From assembly GCA_963768565.1 (NCBI GenBank), contig CAVYIO010000022.1, forward strand, positions 136,007 to 200,006: DNA of 64,000 nt, in the 5' to 3' direction. Both the position numbers and the translations under genes were made by a program. Under the pieces are notes generated by a model, which was not told the origin of the DNA, did not search any database, and saw only the letters and a program-made list of their open reading frames with translations. The DNA comes from JABDKH01 sp963768565. Lineage in GTDB: Bacteria; Bacteroidota; Rhodothermia; Rhodothermales; JABDKH01. Of this stretch, positions 8,064 through 16,847 are shown piece by piece (position 1 is the stretch's first letter; each line of letters opens with the position of its first letter).

Positions 8064-10509
8064 GCGCGGCAGGGTTGAGTCTCAGGGTCGCAATCGAGGC
8101 AGGGCCGTCAAAATGGCTCGGGTCCGTCGGGTTTTCAAGACGAAAATGACTAAAACGCAGATACGCATCAATCTGTGAGTCGTAAAACTCGTGCAGCGGA
8201 TTCCCCGATGGACCTCCGGGGAATACACCGTATCCGGTTGGCGGCTGCGTTGAGAGATCCACAACTACGCGCCAGCTGGCGCTGTGCGTAACCGTTCGGC
8301 CAATGCCGGGCGACAACGTCTCCGAATACCCGGGAAACGAGAATGGCCCTCTCGATAACGACTCGAATCTCGCCGTCCGCAGGAGATGCTGAAACACGAT
8401 CGAGTGTTGATCTCCCCATACCGTGCTCTCATAACCGTCGTACGCATCAACGGCGTCGACCAGAGACATGCACACGAGATCACTGATGAGTTCGCGCTCG
8501 GGTGTGGAGACGCGATCAGCCCATTTCGCGTCAATGGAGCCGTCCAACAGTCGGTATAGTTGCGCCGTGTATGGCTTGAGACGACCGAACGGGGCCTCGT
8601 CCCACGCCAGGCGCTTCAGGGATTTCATCCACTCGTCAAATAGCAGCGTCTCGCGACTGCCCAAACTGGTTTCCGCATCCCAGGAGATCAACATCTGCCG
8701 GGCTCGCTCAGCCGCCTCATCCGTACAGGGATACGAACTGAGAAGCGCCGCAAAGTCACGTCCCTGCACAGCCAGAACGTCCGACTGGTACCGTCCGATG
8801 TCGTCAACACTGTGTCGGTCCTGGCCACTCAGTAATTCATTAATGCGGATGCCGCGATACGATCGGCGCCAGTCATGTCCGAGGTAGTGCGGATACCACG
8901 AGCCGGCCGGTTCCTGATTCGCGGATGCGAGGAAACCCTGGGCGGGATTGCGTGAGTACGGCAGATCCTCGAATGCCACTCTTCCCGTCCACACCGGTCC
9001 GCTTTTCGTTCCGTCAAGCACTCCCGCACCGTCACCTCCCCGGCGAATCGGCAAGTAGCCGGTCGATCGAATCGCGATGTTGCCGTCCACGTCTCCGTAA
9101 AGAACGTTCTGCATCGGGCTGTCCCAGAATCGCAGCGCGTCCTCAAACTCCTCAATGCCACCGGCATGCATCATGCCCCAGACCGCACGAAGCGTTCTAC
9201 TGCTGTCATGCCCGACCCATCGCAGGGCCATCGCCTCACCGTCGAACAGTCGAACGGGTCCCCACTCGGCGTACAGCAGCGTGTCCACGACCGCATCTTC
9301 ACCGCGCACCTGAATCGTATCAACCACCCGCGCGAAATCCTGCGCTGCTCCGTCCACGACGTATCGGGTTGCAGAGTCATCCAGCTCCAGTGCGACATGA
9401 TCGATCTGGTCTGAGCCCGTATTGGTGAAGGCCCAGGCGAGCCTGTCGTTAAATGCTTCGATGGGCAGTGGAGCGCCGGGAATCGTCACGCCGTAGACGT
9501 TCATCGACGGCGTAACCAGGTGCGCTTCATACCAGATGGCCGGAAGGGTGACCCGAAGATGCATATCCCCGGCAAGTATCGGTGCTCCCGTTGTCGAGCG
9601 GGACGCGGCGACCGCCCAGTTGTTCGAACCCCGACCGTGCTCAAAGCCGAATCCAGTGAAGGATTTCGAAGCCGCCAGATCTTTCACCAGTTCATCAACA
9701 ACCGCCTGCGCGGGCGGACCTGAATCACGGCGAGTGACAGAACGGAGCGGTGCGGACGACTCCGGTTCCCCTGGAATGATCGGCGCGTTGATGGTAGCAT
9801 GTTTTGGAAACAGCTGGGAGTAGTCTGCAACTCCGAGATCATCTCGAAGCGATCCATACTGAGCGTCATCTGTGCGAAACGTTAAGTCGTACGACATAAA
9901 CTGCAGTACGCGGGTGATCTGCCCCAGCGTGCAGCGTTCCGGTTCGTAGTCAAGGAGCCTGAATTCGAGTGGAAGATCTCTGCGATCGAGTGTATCGATA
10001 AGGCTGTTGACGCCTGCGCAGTACCAGGCGGCGAGTTCCGCTTCGATGCCTCCGGCCGCCGCGATGCGACGTGCGTTCCGCGAGGCTCCGTACTCCATGC
10101 CGATCCCCCTCATGAATCGATCGGTCCGCAGGGCTCCCGACCCGAGCACCTCCGACAGCCGGCCCGATGCGACGCGCGGCACAAAGTCCATCTGGAACAG
10201 GCGGTCCTGTGCGGTCACGAAACCAAGGGCAGTCACGGCATCGCGATCGCTTGACGCATATATGTGCGGAACACCTCGTGCGTCACGAAACACCGAAACC
10301 GGGGCGTCGAGATCCGCAATTCGAATCGTCTGGTGCTCGGCGTAGGCTGTTGTTCGTGCCGCCCGATACAGCCCGTTCCACGGATCGAGAAGCGCGCCCG
10401 GCGCCGGTCCGCCGCCGAGTCCTGAGGACAGGAGTACGAGGAGGAGCCCGCACGCTGAGCTCGACGCCAGGAAGTGGAGAGATCGTCTCATCTTAAGTGG
10501 TGTGGCCAT
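8053..10509 (-). CDS. penicillin acylase-family N-terminal nucleophile hydrolase
   Basis: 818 aa from ATG 10509. The frame stays open to 10677, but the chosen start gives a normal signal: MATPLKMRR, then a hydrophobic core, then small residues. The alternative ATG at 10491 is also possible. Family features are PVSVFRDARGVPHIYA, a FVTAQDRLFQMD block in the alpha chain, a spacer, and GRGSNNWAV, where autocleavage exposes Ser (about residue 295) as the nucleophile. DQIDHVALELDD, ANQEPAGSWYPHYLGHDW and a terminal P-GNPLHEFYDSQ block also match the family. Members cleave amide bonds of acyl-amino acids, beta-lactams or acyl-homoserine lactones; the substrate cannot be read from sequence. It lies just upstream of, and overlaps, the NSS transporter. 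Confidence 0.9.
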   Translation of the reverse strand: MATPLKMRRSLHFLASSSACGLLLVLLSSGLGGGPAPGALLDPWNGLYRAARTTAYAEHQTIRIADLDAPVSVFRDARGVPHIYASSDRDAVTALGFVTAQDRLFQMDFVPRVASGRLSEVLGSGALRTDRFMRGIGMEYGASRNARRIAAAGGIEAELAAWYCAGVNSLIDTLDRRDLPLEFRLLDYEPERCTLGQITRVLQFMSYDLTFRTDDAQYGSLRDDLGVADYSQLFPKHATINAPIIPGEPESSAPLRSVTRRDSGPPAQAVVDELVKDLAASKSFTGFGFEHGRGSNNWAVAASRSTTGAPILAGDMHLRVTLPAIWYEAHLVTPSMNVYGVTIPGAPLPIEAFNDRLAWAFTNTGSDQIDHVALELDDSATRYVVDGAAQDFARVVDTIQVRGEDAVVDTLLYAEWGPVRLFDGEAMALRWVGHDSSRTLRAVWGMMHAGGIEEFEDALRFWDSPMQNVLYGDVDGNIAIRSTGYLPIRRGGDGAGVLDGTKSGPVWTGRVAFEDLPYSRNPAQGFLASANQEPAGSWYPHYLGHDWRRSYRGIRINELLSGQDRHSVDDIGRYQSDVLAVQGRDFAALLSSYPCTDEAAERARQMLISWDAETSLGSRETLLFDEWMKSLKRLAWDEAPFGRLKPYTAQLYRLLDGSIDAKWADRVSTPERELISDLVCMSLVDAVDAYDGYESTVWGDQHSIVFQHLLRTARFESLSRGPFSFPGYSETLSPGIGRTVTHSASWRVVVDLSTQPPTGYGVFPGGPSGNPLHEFYDSQIDAYLRFSHFRLENPTDPSHFDGPASIATLRLNPAAHED

Positions 10510-10736
10510 CAAAGGCGCGGGCTCATGGTCCATGCCGACTCGTCCGCGACCCGCAGCAACCTGTGTCGTAAGTCGTGCCATGCACATCCGCCAGCCATCG
10601 CAGGTGTCCGGCACGACGGCGTTGAAAGTAGCGGGATCCGGCACCGGAGTCAATTTCAGTGACGATCTCGTGCCCACGGCCCGATGATCAACGAGAAAGT
10701 ATATTGACGTCGTAAGTCCAAGTCACTGCAAGGGTC

Positions 10737-11354
10737 ATGCGAACCACTATCCCCTTCTTGCTCGCATCGGCATCACCTCGAAGACGGCATCTGCTCGAAA
10801 TCCTTGGCCTGCCTTTCTCCGTCATGACGGCATCGGTATCCGAGGACGTAGAGACGGAGTGGACACCTGCAGAGATTGTTCAGAATCTCGCCATTCGCAA
10901 GGCCGCGTCCGTAGCGGATGAATATCCGGATGCGTTGGTCCTTGGGGCGGACACTCTTGTCGTGGTTGGAGACGAGATACTCGGTAAGCCCGTCAATGAA
11001 TCCGAGGCTGTGCGGATGCTGGAGATGCTGAGTGCGCGGACGCATCAGGTTTTCACCGGCCTTGCCCTCGTCTCCCGGGCCTCCGACCGATCAACGGTAG
11101 GCCACGAGGTCACCGATGTCACGTTCGCCGAACTGGACCCCGCGCAGATCAGAGCGTATGTGGCCTCCGGCTCGCCGATGGACAAGGCGGGCGCATACGG
11201 TATACAGGAGGACCTCGGGGCCACCTTCGTCTCCGGGATCCGAGGCGACTACTACACGGTGGTCGGACTACCGCTGCACCGACTGTACAAGATGCTCACG
11301 AGCGAATTCGGTGATCTGATGGAACTCGATCCGGCGCCGAATCCGAATTTGTGA
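10737..11354 (+). CDS. maf: Maf-like nucleoside triphosphate pyrophosphatase
   Basis: 205 aa. The N terminus FLLASASPRRRHLLEILG is the Maf/YhdE substrate loop. GADTLVVVGDEILGKP (about residues 80-95) carries the catalytic Asp. HQVFTGLALV, PMDKAGAYGIQ and FVSGIRGDYYTVVGLPL follow in the usual order. The last two motifs are those of the dTTP/UTP pyrophosphatase group, which hydrolyses non-canonical and pyrimidine NTPs to NMP and PPi and thus protects nucleic acids. Length is normal. It is transcribed divergently from the penicillin acylase and convergently with the nitroreductase; the 76-nt downstream gap contains no strong hairpin that I can see. Confidence 0.93.
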   Translation: MRTTIPFLLASASPRRRHLLEILGLPFSVMTASVSEDVETEWTPAEIVQNLAIRKAASVADEYPDALVLGADTLVVVGDEILGKPVNESEAVRMLEMLSARTHQVFTGLALVSRASDRSTVGHEVTDVTFAELDPAQIRAYVASGSPMDKAGAYGIQEDLGATFVSGIRGDYYTVVGLPLHRLYKMLTSEFGDLMELDPAPNPNL

Positions 11355-11430
11355 TCGGGAATTCGGGCTCTCGCGCTGGTGCACTGCGGCTGAATCTCTT
11401 TGAGCGTGAAGCATCCGAGCTTCTACCGGA

Positions 11431-12465
11431 CTACTCCCGAACCACGACGTGCGATGCGGGCCGGCGGGGCGTTCTCCGATCTTCGTTTCCATAGCCCATG
11501 CGCAACACGATCTGCGGGTAGTGACTCTCTCCAACCATGCTTCCCAGTTCGCGACGCAGCTCCGCGACTTCGATGGGCTGATTCAGATACGATGCCTGGA
11601 TGCCGTAGTCGGCCGCCAGCAATAACACATGGTCAAGCGCCATACCCGCTTGCAACCACGAGCGACGGTCATCTCTGTCAGTGCTGAGCACTGCAATAAC
11701 CGGAGAGCCCGCGGCCAGTTGTTCGTCTCTCGCAGCCTGTCCGTCGCCCCAGTCGAACGTGCGCACAACGAACGGTCCGAGCCTCGACTTCACATCACCT
11801 GCTCCCATGGCATAGCCAGGTATTCCATCGCTACGATAGCTCCGGTTTGGCCTGAGCCACGCCGCCAGTTCTCGCCTGAAGTGCTTGTTACCTGCCTGGA
11901 TTCGATCGCCGGTGGCGATCAGCGACGCGAGCGCACTCTTGCTGTTGTCGTCGCTGAACAGGTCGAGGCGCGACCCCGACGACTCGGCAGCCGCCCGAAG
12001 TGAGTCAAGTTCCAGATCCGGAACGGGTTGATCCAGAAAGGGCGACCGGTTCGTGTGGCGCTTCTTGATCGCCATGAAGAGGCGTTCCTCCTCAAGCGTT
12101 GGGTCATACACACCCGCAACCTCCACCCTGGCAAGCAGATCCAAATCGGATTCGTCGGGAAACAACGTGACGCGAGGCTCCATGCGGTAGTGTCGCATGG
12201 CAACGGTGAGATGAAACAACGCCGCACCGCAACTCATGATCAACTCACGGTCCTCCGGGTCAACCACAGCGAGAGCTCGCGAGCGGTCGGCTAGCAATGC
12301 GACGCCCTGCGCACCAATGGCAAACAGCCACGGCTGTGTGTTGTGGCCAGAAGGCGCCAGAATCGCAAAACCGACCAGGTACTTTAGCCTCTCCGGTAAC
12401 GATGCAGACTCCGGAAAATCATGCTCACTTGTCAGCCACGGATCATTCAGTTCCGGATCCTTCAT
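11431..12465 (-). CDS. Acg-type nitroreductase-fold FMN protein
   Basis: 344 aa from ATG 12465, chosen because GGAGG lies 8 nt upstream; the frame extends to 12543 with a TTG. The sequence has FAILAPSGHNTQPWLFAI, the FMN-binding start of the nitroreductase fold, then a second half-domain with KKRHTNRSPF (about residue 138), MALDHVLLLAADYGIQASYLNQPIE, and PQIVLRMGYG near the end. This two-half arrangement is that of Acg and Rv3131-like proteins, which bind FMN but often lack the dimer-swap lid and classical reductase activity. In mycobacteria such genes are dormancy-regulon members alongside universal stress proteins. The same association is seen here: three Usp genes lie immediately upstream. 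Confidence 0.85.
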   Translation of the reverse strand: MKDPELNDPWLTSEHDFPESASLPERLKYLVGFAILAPSGHNTQPWLFAIGAQGVALLADRSRALAVVDPEDRELIMSCGAALFHLTVAMRHYRMEPRVTLFPDESDLDLLARVEVAGVYDPTLEEERLFMAIKKRHTNRSPFLDQPVPDLELDSLRAAAESSGSRLDLFSDDNSKSALASLIATGDRIQAGNKHFRRELAAWLRPNRSYRSDGIPGYAMGAGDVKSRLGPFVVRTFDWGDGQAARDEQLAAGSPVIAVLSTDRDDRRSWLQAGMALDHVLLLAADYGIQASYLNQPIEVAELRRELGSMVGESHYPQIVLRMGYGNEDRRTPRRPASHVVVRE

Positions 12466-12583
12466 CTTGCGATCCTCCGCTTGGGTCGACCAATTGGCTG
12501 AACGTCCGACGAAGAGATCCATCTTCGGATCTGCCTCCTCCAAACGTACTTCGGCGTTGCCATGTTACTGTTTCGGTCGACTC

Positions 12584-13513
12584 CTATGCAGCCGACGCCG
12601 GTCTACTCGCCGGCGGCTCAACATAGACGGAGCACGACGCACCATGTAGAACTTTCTCTGTAGTGCTTCCCACAACAAACCGTTCACTCGCGGAAAGTCC
12701 CCTTTTTGTCATCACGATCAGATCACAGCCAAGCTCCTTCACATAGTCGAGAATAACCGGCGCCGGAGTCCCCTCCCTGACGTGAATCTGGTGAGGAATG
12801 TATGGCCCTTCCAGATCTTTGACGAGATCGACGACCATCCGGTGGACGCGCTCCTCCACATCCGGCACAAGATCACGCAGAGTCTTGATCGTGGTCAGGG
12901 ATACAGGGAATGCAAACCGCTCGAGCACGTGGACGATCTCCAACTGAGCACGAAACAGAGTGGCCAGTTTGTGTGCGGCCCTTAATCCCGAAACGCTATT
13001 ATCTGAGAGGTCGAGGGGTACGAGGATTCTCTGGATAGGCTGATCCCCGTCCGAGCCGCTTCGTTCTCTCGCCACCAGTACAGGAATGTCAGACTCCGCC
13101 ACGACAGCCCGTGCAACACTGCCCAGCAGCAGCCTCTTCAGACCGGATCGACCGTGCGTCCCGACGGCGATGAGATCCATTTCTTCCTTCCGTGCGTAGT
13201 CGACCAGGGCGTGAGCCGGTCGCGGACCTCGTATCTGCACCGGAAGCACAGCGTCCTCCTCGATGCCTGACTGGTTGATGAATGCTTTCATCAACCTGCT
13301 TGACTCCTGTAGAAGGGCATCGATGAGAACGCGATCGTTGAGGGCAGCACGATAGGCCTCCACGAGAGGATTCTCTCCGAGCGTATCGATCACATGAACG
13401 ACGTGCGTCTCGGCTCCACAAGTCTGGCCAAGACTCGCGGCCTGTCGTAACGCCGCATGGGAGGAATCCGAGAAGTCGGTACCGACCAGGATTCTCCCGA
13501 ACGAGTTCATCAC
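12584..13513 (-). CDS. two-domain universal stress protein (UspA family)
   Basis: 309 aa with two tandem Usp domains (about residues 5-150 and 160-300). Both halves begin with ILVGTDFSDSS or ILVPLDLSDNS. The first has an intact ATP-binding glycine motif (GTHGRSGLKRLLLGSVARAVV); the second has a related TKRGLSASERFVVGSTTEKV. Such proteins bind ATP and aid survival under starvation, oxidants or hypoxia, usually in the cytoplasm. It starts 9 nt after the TonB-like gene ends, so the two are likely co-transcribed. The C-terminal Pro/Ala tail is short and not conserved. Confidence 0.92.
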   Translation of the reverse strand: MMNSFGRILVGTDFSDSSHAALRQAASLGQTCGAETHVVHVIDTLGENPLVEAYRAALNDRVLIDALLQESSRLMKAFINQSGIEEDAVLPVQIRGPRPAHALVDYARKEEMDLIAVGTHGRSGLKRLLLGSVARAVVAESDIPVLVARERSGSDGDQPIQRILVPLDLSDNSVSGLRAAHKLATLFRAQLEIVHVLERFAFPVSLTTIKTLRDLVPDVEERVHRMVVDLVKDLEGPYIPHQIHVREGTPAPVILDYVKELGCDLIVMTKRGLSASERFVVGSTTEKVLHGASCSVYVEPPASRPASAA

Positions 13514-13522
13514 ACCTTCTCC

Positions 13523-14338
13523 CTAAGAGCGCTCTCGGAGCATGAATCGAATGGGAATGGCGAGTTTCACGCGGACCGCTCGACCACGTTGCCGGCCCGG
13601 GTTGTATCGAAGCTTCTTGACCGCTTCCAGAGCAGCTTCATCAAGCACGCCGCCCGCCGACTTTGCGACGATCGGATTCGAGCCCGTCCCATCCGGTTCC
13701 ACCACGACCTGGATCACCACGAGGCCCTCCATCTGTGCCTGACGTGCAATGGGCGGATACTCCAGAAACTCGTAGATCTTGTTTGCACCGCCGATGATCT
13801 CGGGCATCTGTTCCACGACAACAAAGATTTCGGAAAGATCTTCTTCCTCTTCTTCTACCACTTCAACCGGCGGAGGAGGTATGTATGCCGCCGCTTCATT
13901 CATGTCCAGCGTCACGTCCAGATCCAGCGCGTCATCATCGAGAATCGTGTCGTCGGAAACTTCAACAGGCACGGGTGGTCGTGGCGGTGGCGGCGGTCGG
14001 TCGATCTGTTTGGTCTGAAGGATCTCTTCCATCTCAACGACTTCCTGCTCCGCGAGTGTCACGTCGAATCCCTCGGCGGCTGGATACAGAGGAGCACGGA
14101 TAATCCACACTAGAGCGGCGAGTGACACCGCGAGTCCGGCCTCAACGGAAAGACGGTAGTGCGAGCGCCAGTTCTTGCCTTTCTCTTTCCGGAGAATCCT
14201 TCTTCCGTACTGTACGGACCTCTTCGGTCGTTCCCCGCTGTTCAGTACGCCTGACCGCTCAACTCCCTCGTCCGTCCTCGGTCTGCCCTCTCGCGTGCGA
14301 GAGCCACGCCACGTCGGTTTGTCCTTCAAAACTGCCAT
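13523..14338 (-). CDS. TonB-family energy transducer
   Basis: 271 aa. A basic, Arg-rich cytoplasmic N terminus (about 1-60) is followed by one membrane helix (about 64-85), a proline-rich periplasmic stretch (PPPPPRPPVPVEV, then acidic DDDALDLDV, then IPPPPVEVVEEEEED), and a C-terminal TonB domain (about 185-271). The domain has YPPIARQAQMEGLVVIQVVV and EAALEAVKKLRYNPGRQRG. It should couple the ExbB/ExbD proton channel to outer-membrane receptors; an ExbB/ExbD pair lies at 42.5-43.7 kb, not next to it. The unusually long cytoplasmic N terminus is about twice that of E. coli TonB. The location between universal stress genes is odd. Confidence 0.9.
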   Translation of the reverse strand: MAVLKDKPTWRGSRTREGRPRTDEGVERSGVLNSGERPKRSVQYGRRILRKEKGKNWRSHYRLSVEAGLAVSLAALVWIIRAPLYPAAEGFDVTLAEQEVVEMEEILQTKQIDRPPPPPRPPVPVEVSDDTILDDDALDLDVTLDMNEAAAYIPPPPVEVVEEEEEDLSEIFVVVEQMPEIIGGANKIYEFLEYPPIARQAQMEGLVVIQVVVEPDGTGSNPIVAKSAGGVLDEAALEAVKKLRYNPGRQRGRAVRVKLAIPIRFMLRERS

Positions 14339-14542
14339 CGATGTTCTACTCCGGCCACGCGGGCCGACAGCTATTTGTTTTGCCAGTCAACTAGTCTGCT
14401 GGATGTACGAAGGATACGCTGCAAGGTGACGCTCAGTGGAACAGGGCGCCCCTACGAAGTCGGGCAGACAACCCGAACGATTTGTGACGGTGAAAGCCCG
14501 ACGGAGGGCTGCCGGCACGGGCTGACGGCAGGTCGTAGCGAT

Positions 14543-15421
14543 TCAGGTCGCGGCCGCGATCTCGTTGAAGAACCTCGCTGCCAGTTGCCGATCCGAGTCG
14601 TCCGGCTGGACGAGCGACTTGCCGAACGACTTTACCGTGAGAACAGAGCATGGCGCCGATCGAATGAGCTTGTCGGCCATCTCCCCCAGGCGGGCCCGCC
14701 GATCGCTGGTGTGACCATGAGAGTGAATCACGAGCATGTCCACACCACGCTCCGCTATCCTGTCAATCACAGACTTGTCGACCTGGCCTTTTCTAACTAT
14801 AAAATTACAGAAGTCGAGCTGGGTCGATTCCAATTCGATCTCCGGAGGCAACATCGAAGTGCCTCCGTTTCGGACGTGGATGAACTCGATCTCTGCGTTG
14901 TACAGAGCTGCCAATTCTCTACCGACGCGAATGGCCGACGGAGTGTAGTCGGAGAAGTCGATGGCGATCAGAATTCGACGGATGTCGACCGGCCCGTGAA
15001 CGAACCGCGGGCTTGTCAGAAGGACCGGCCGATCCGCCGTGCGTACGACATACTCTGCGGTAGTCCCGATCACCTGTCCGTATGCGCCGAGGTATGTCAG
15101 GAGGCGGTCGGTGGTACGGGATCCATGCTTGCCCATAAAAATGGCATCGACATCCAGTGCCTGCGATTGCTCGATAATGGCCTGGTCCGGTCGGCGAGCG
15201 GCAACAGCCTCGACCGTGACATCAAGGTCGCCATCCGCCACTTCCGACAGCCGCGACGAAAACTCATCCTTGAAGCGTGCCGCAGCCGACGGTGTCGCTG
15301 CAACGTGAACGACGCGCACGGCGACATTCCGCTTCTCCGCCAGTCGCCGACCGAAGTGCAGAGCGGCCTCCGCGCCGGAAGAAGCGTCGACGGGTACGAG
15401 AATTGATCTCAATGCAAGCAT
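14543..15421 (-). CDS. two-domain universal stress protein with degenerate ATP motifs
   Basis: 292 aa, two Usp domains (about 5-145 and 150-285). The strands RSILVPVDASSGAEAALHFGRRLA and RRILIAIDFSDYTPSAI are typical. The glycine loops differ from the ATP-binding consensus: the first reads GKHGSRTTDRLLTYLGAYGQVI and the second SHGHTSDRRARLGEMADKLI, each missing the G-S/T after the nine-residue spacer. It may therefore be a non-ATP-binding Usp, a known subclass. It lies between Usp genes on the same strand, 57 nt below the next Usp and 204 nt above the TonB gene. That 204-nt gap could hold a separate promoter for the tonB-usp part. Confidence 0.9.
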   Translation of the reverse strand: MLALRSILVPVDASSGAEAALHFGRRLAEKRNVAVRVVHVAATPSAAARFKDEFSSRLSEVADGDLDVTVEAVAARRPDQAIIEQSQALDVDAIFMGKHGSRTTDRLLTYLGAYGQVIGTTAEYVVRTADRPVLLTSPRFVHGPVDIRRILIAIDFSDYTPSAIRVGRELAALYNAEIEFIHVRNGGTSMLPPEIELESTQLDFCNFIVRKGQVDKSVIDRIAERGVDMLVIHSHGHTSDRRARLGEMADKLIRSAPCSVLTVKSFGKSLVQPDDSDRQLAARFFNEIAAAT

Positions 15422-15478
15422 CTTCGGATCTGCAAATCCCTGTGTGGGGCGAACAGGTTTCTATTTCTCACCGGGAGC

Positions 15479-16411
15479 TCAGGTTTGATCTTCGGCCTGG
15501 CCATCGATGCGGCGTGGAAGTATCAGGACCGGGCACGGAGCCGTACGGACGACACTCTCAGCGACGGAGCCAATCAGAACATGCGAGAGCCCCGTCAGGC
15601 CATGGGTAGACATCACGATCAGATCGCACTGCTGCTCGCCAGCGTATTCGGTGATCTCTCGAGCGGCGTGTCCCTGTCGAAGGGCGAATGTTGCGTCGAC
15701 CGACGGACCCGCGGCTTCCGCGAACAACTTCTCCATCTCCTGGAGTGCTCTTTTATCGAGGTCCGGCCTCAGATCGTACACGGAAAACACACCTGTATTG
15801 TAGAACGCCGGATGCATCGTTTCCTCGACGACATGCAGGATCTCCAACGTGGCCTGGTTCTCGGATGCGAGCTGCTTCGAAACGCCGAGCGTCCTGGCGG
15901 ATTCTTCCGAAAAGTCAACCGGCACGACGATTGACTTCATGTTTTCGCCCAGGTGATGGGAAGCCTCTCCACCGATCGTCAACACCGGGCATTCGGAGAG
16001 TCGAACGAGTTCCTCCGCAACGCTTCCAAGTATCATCCGTCTGAAACCACGTCGCCCGTGAGTCCCACTCACAATCAGCTCAATATCATGCGCGGCGGCG
16101 TATCGCAGAATGGCCGACGCCGGAGCAACGTCGCGCTCGACTGAATAGGACACTTTTGTGCCGTCAGCGACCTTCCTCTGTATCGCAACGCGACCGTACA
16201 GACGCTCCGCCTCGGCCGCGATCTCACGTTCCTTGCCGGCCACCTCTTCAGCCTCATCGAAGAGAATCTGAACATGAACGAGGTGCAGCTCGACAGGTCG
16301 ACTGCCGACAAAGTCGAGGGCACTCTCAAGAGCCGACTCCGAGGCCGGTGAGAAGTCGACCGCCACAAGGATTCTTCCTGGCTTGAACACGGCGACGACG
16401 TCTTTCTTCAT
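15479..16411 (-). CDS. two-domain universal stress protein (UspA family)
   Basis: 310 aa with two Usp domains (about 10-150 and 158-300). Both carry full ATP-binding loops: SGTHGRRGFRRMILGSVAEELV and MSTHGLTGLSHVLIGSVAESVV. It is the first gene of the minus-strand stress cluster, and the 436-nt region upstream, shared with the divergent multihaem gene, should contain its promoter. Three paralogous double-Usp genes in under 4 kb suggest tandem duplication followed by divergence of the middle copy. Confidence 0.92.
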   Translation of the reverse strand: MKKDVVAVFKPGRILVAVDFSPASESALESALDFVGSRPVELHLVHVQILFDEAEEVAGKEREIAAEAERLYGRVAIQRKVADGTKVSYSVERDVAPASAILRYAAAHDIELIVSGTHGRRGFRRMILGSVAEELVRLSECPVLTIGGEASHHLGENMKSIVVPVDFSEESARTLGVSKQLASENQATLEILHVVEETMHPAFYNTGVFSVYDLRPDLDKRALQEMEKLFAEAAGPSVDATFALRQGHAAREITEYAGEQQCDLIVMSTHGLTGLSHVLIGSVAESVVRTAPCPVLILPRRIDGQAEDQT

Positions 16412-16847
16412 TTTCAGTTACACTCTTTAAACGGCGATGGCTTGTCCGCTGCGATGACATGAAGGTATCTAGAAGACAACGACCTTAGTGACGGGATGCT
16501 TCCCAGGGTCAGGTAAGGGGATACAGCCGAGTCTCGAAAGGGAATCCCCGTCATAAATTGTAAGGTCCCGGCCACGACGTGTTCGTTTGAGTCCGCGGAG
16601 CCAGGGTAGACATGCTATTGAGCAGCGAACCGTCCCGTCCCGCTCAGCCGCGCGATGAGCCGTTGACACGCCGTGGTTTGCGCGGCCAATGGACTCGCGG
16701 CTCCTCAGCGTCCGGCCCGCCGCCGAAATTGTGCAGTCGCATGTGAAACGAGACCTGTACCAACTCGTTGACACACCTCAACGTCCCGTCCATAGTGGAT
16801 TCGCGTTGCGACCGCGCTCAAGCCACCTCATTCAACCCCCAGGAAGT
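16412..16847. other. intergenic region between divergent usp and multihaem genes
   Basis: 436 nt with no convincing gene. Two open frames cross it (16469-16774 minus and the 5' extension of the multihaem frame from 16689), but their translations are Arg/Ser-rich with no family features, and the lipoprotein signal begins only at 16848. The stretch ttacactctttaaacg just before the Usp start is AT-rich compared with its surroundings and may be part of a promoter or operator. No strong inverted repeat was found by eye. Confidence 0.5.

Noticed and set aside
14375..15406. 343-codon open frame on the plus strand
   Set aside because: Antisense to a Usp gene with strong family motifs; its translation is Arg-rich with no domain or start context.
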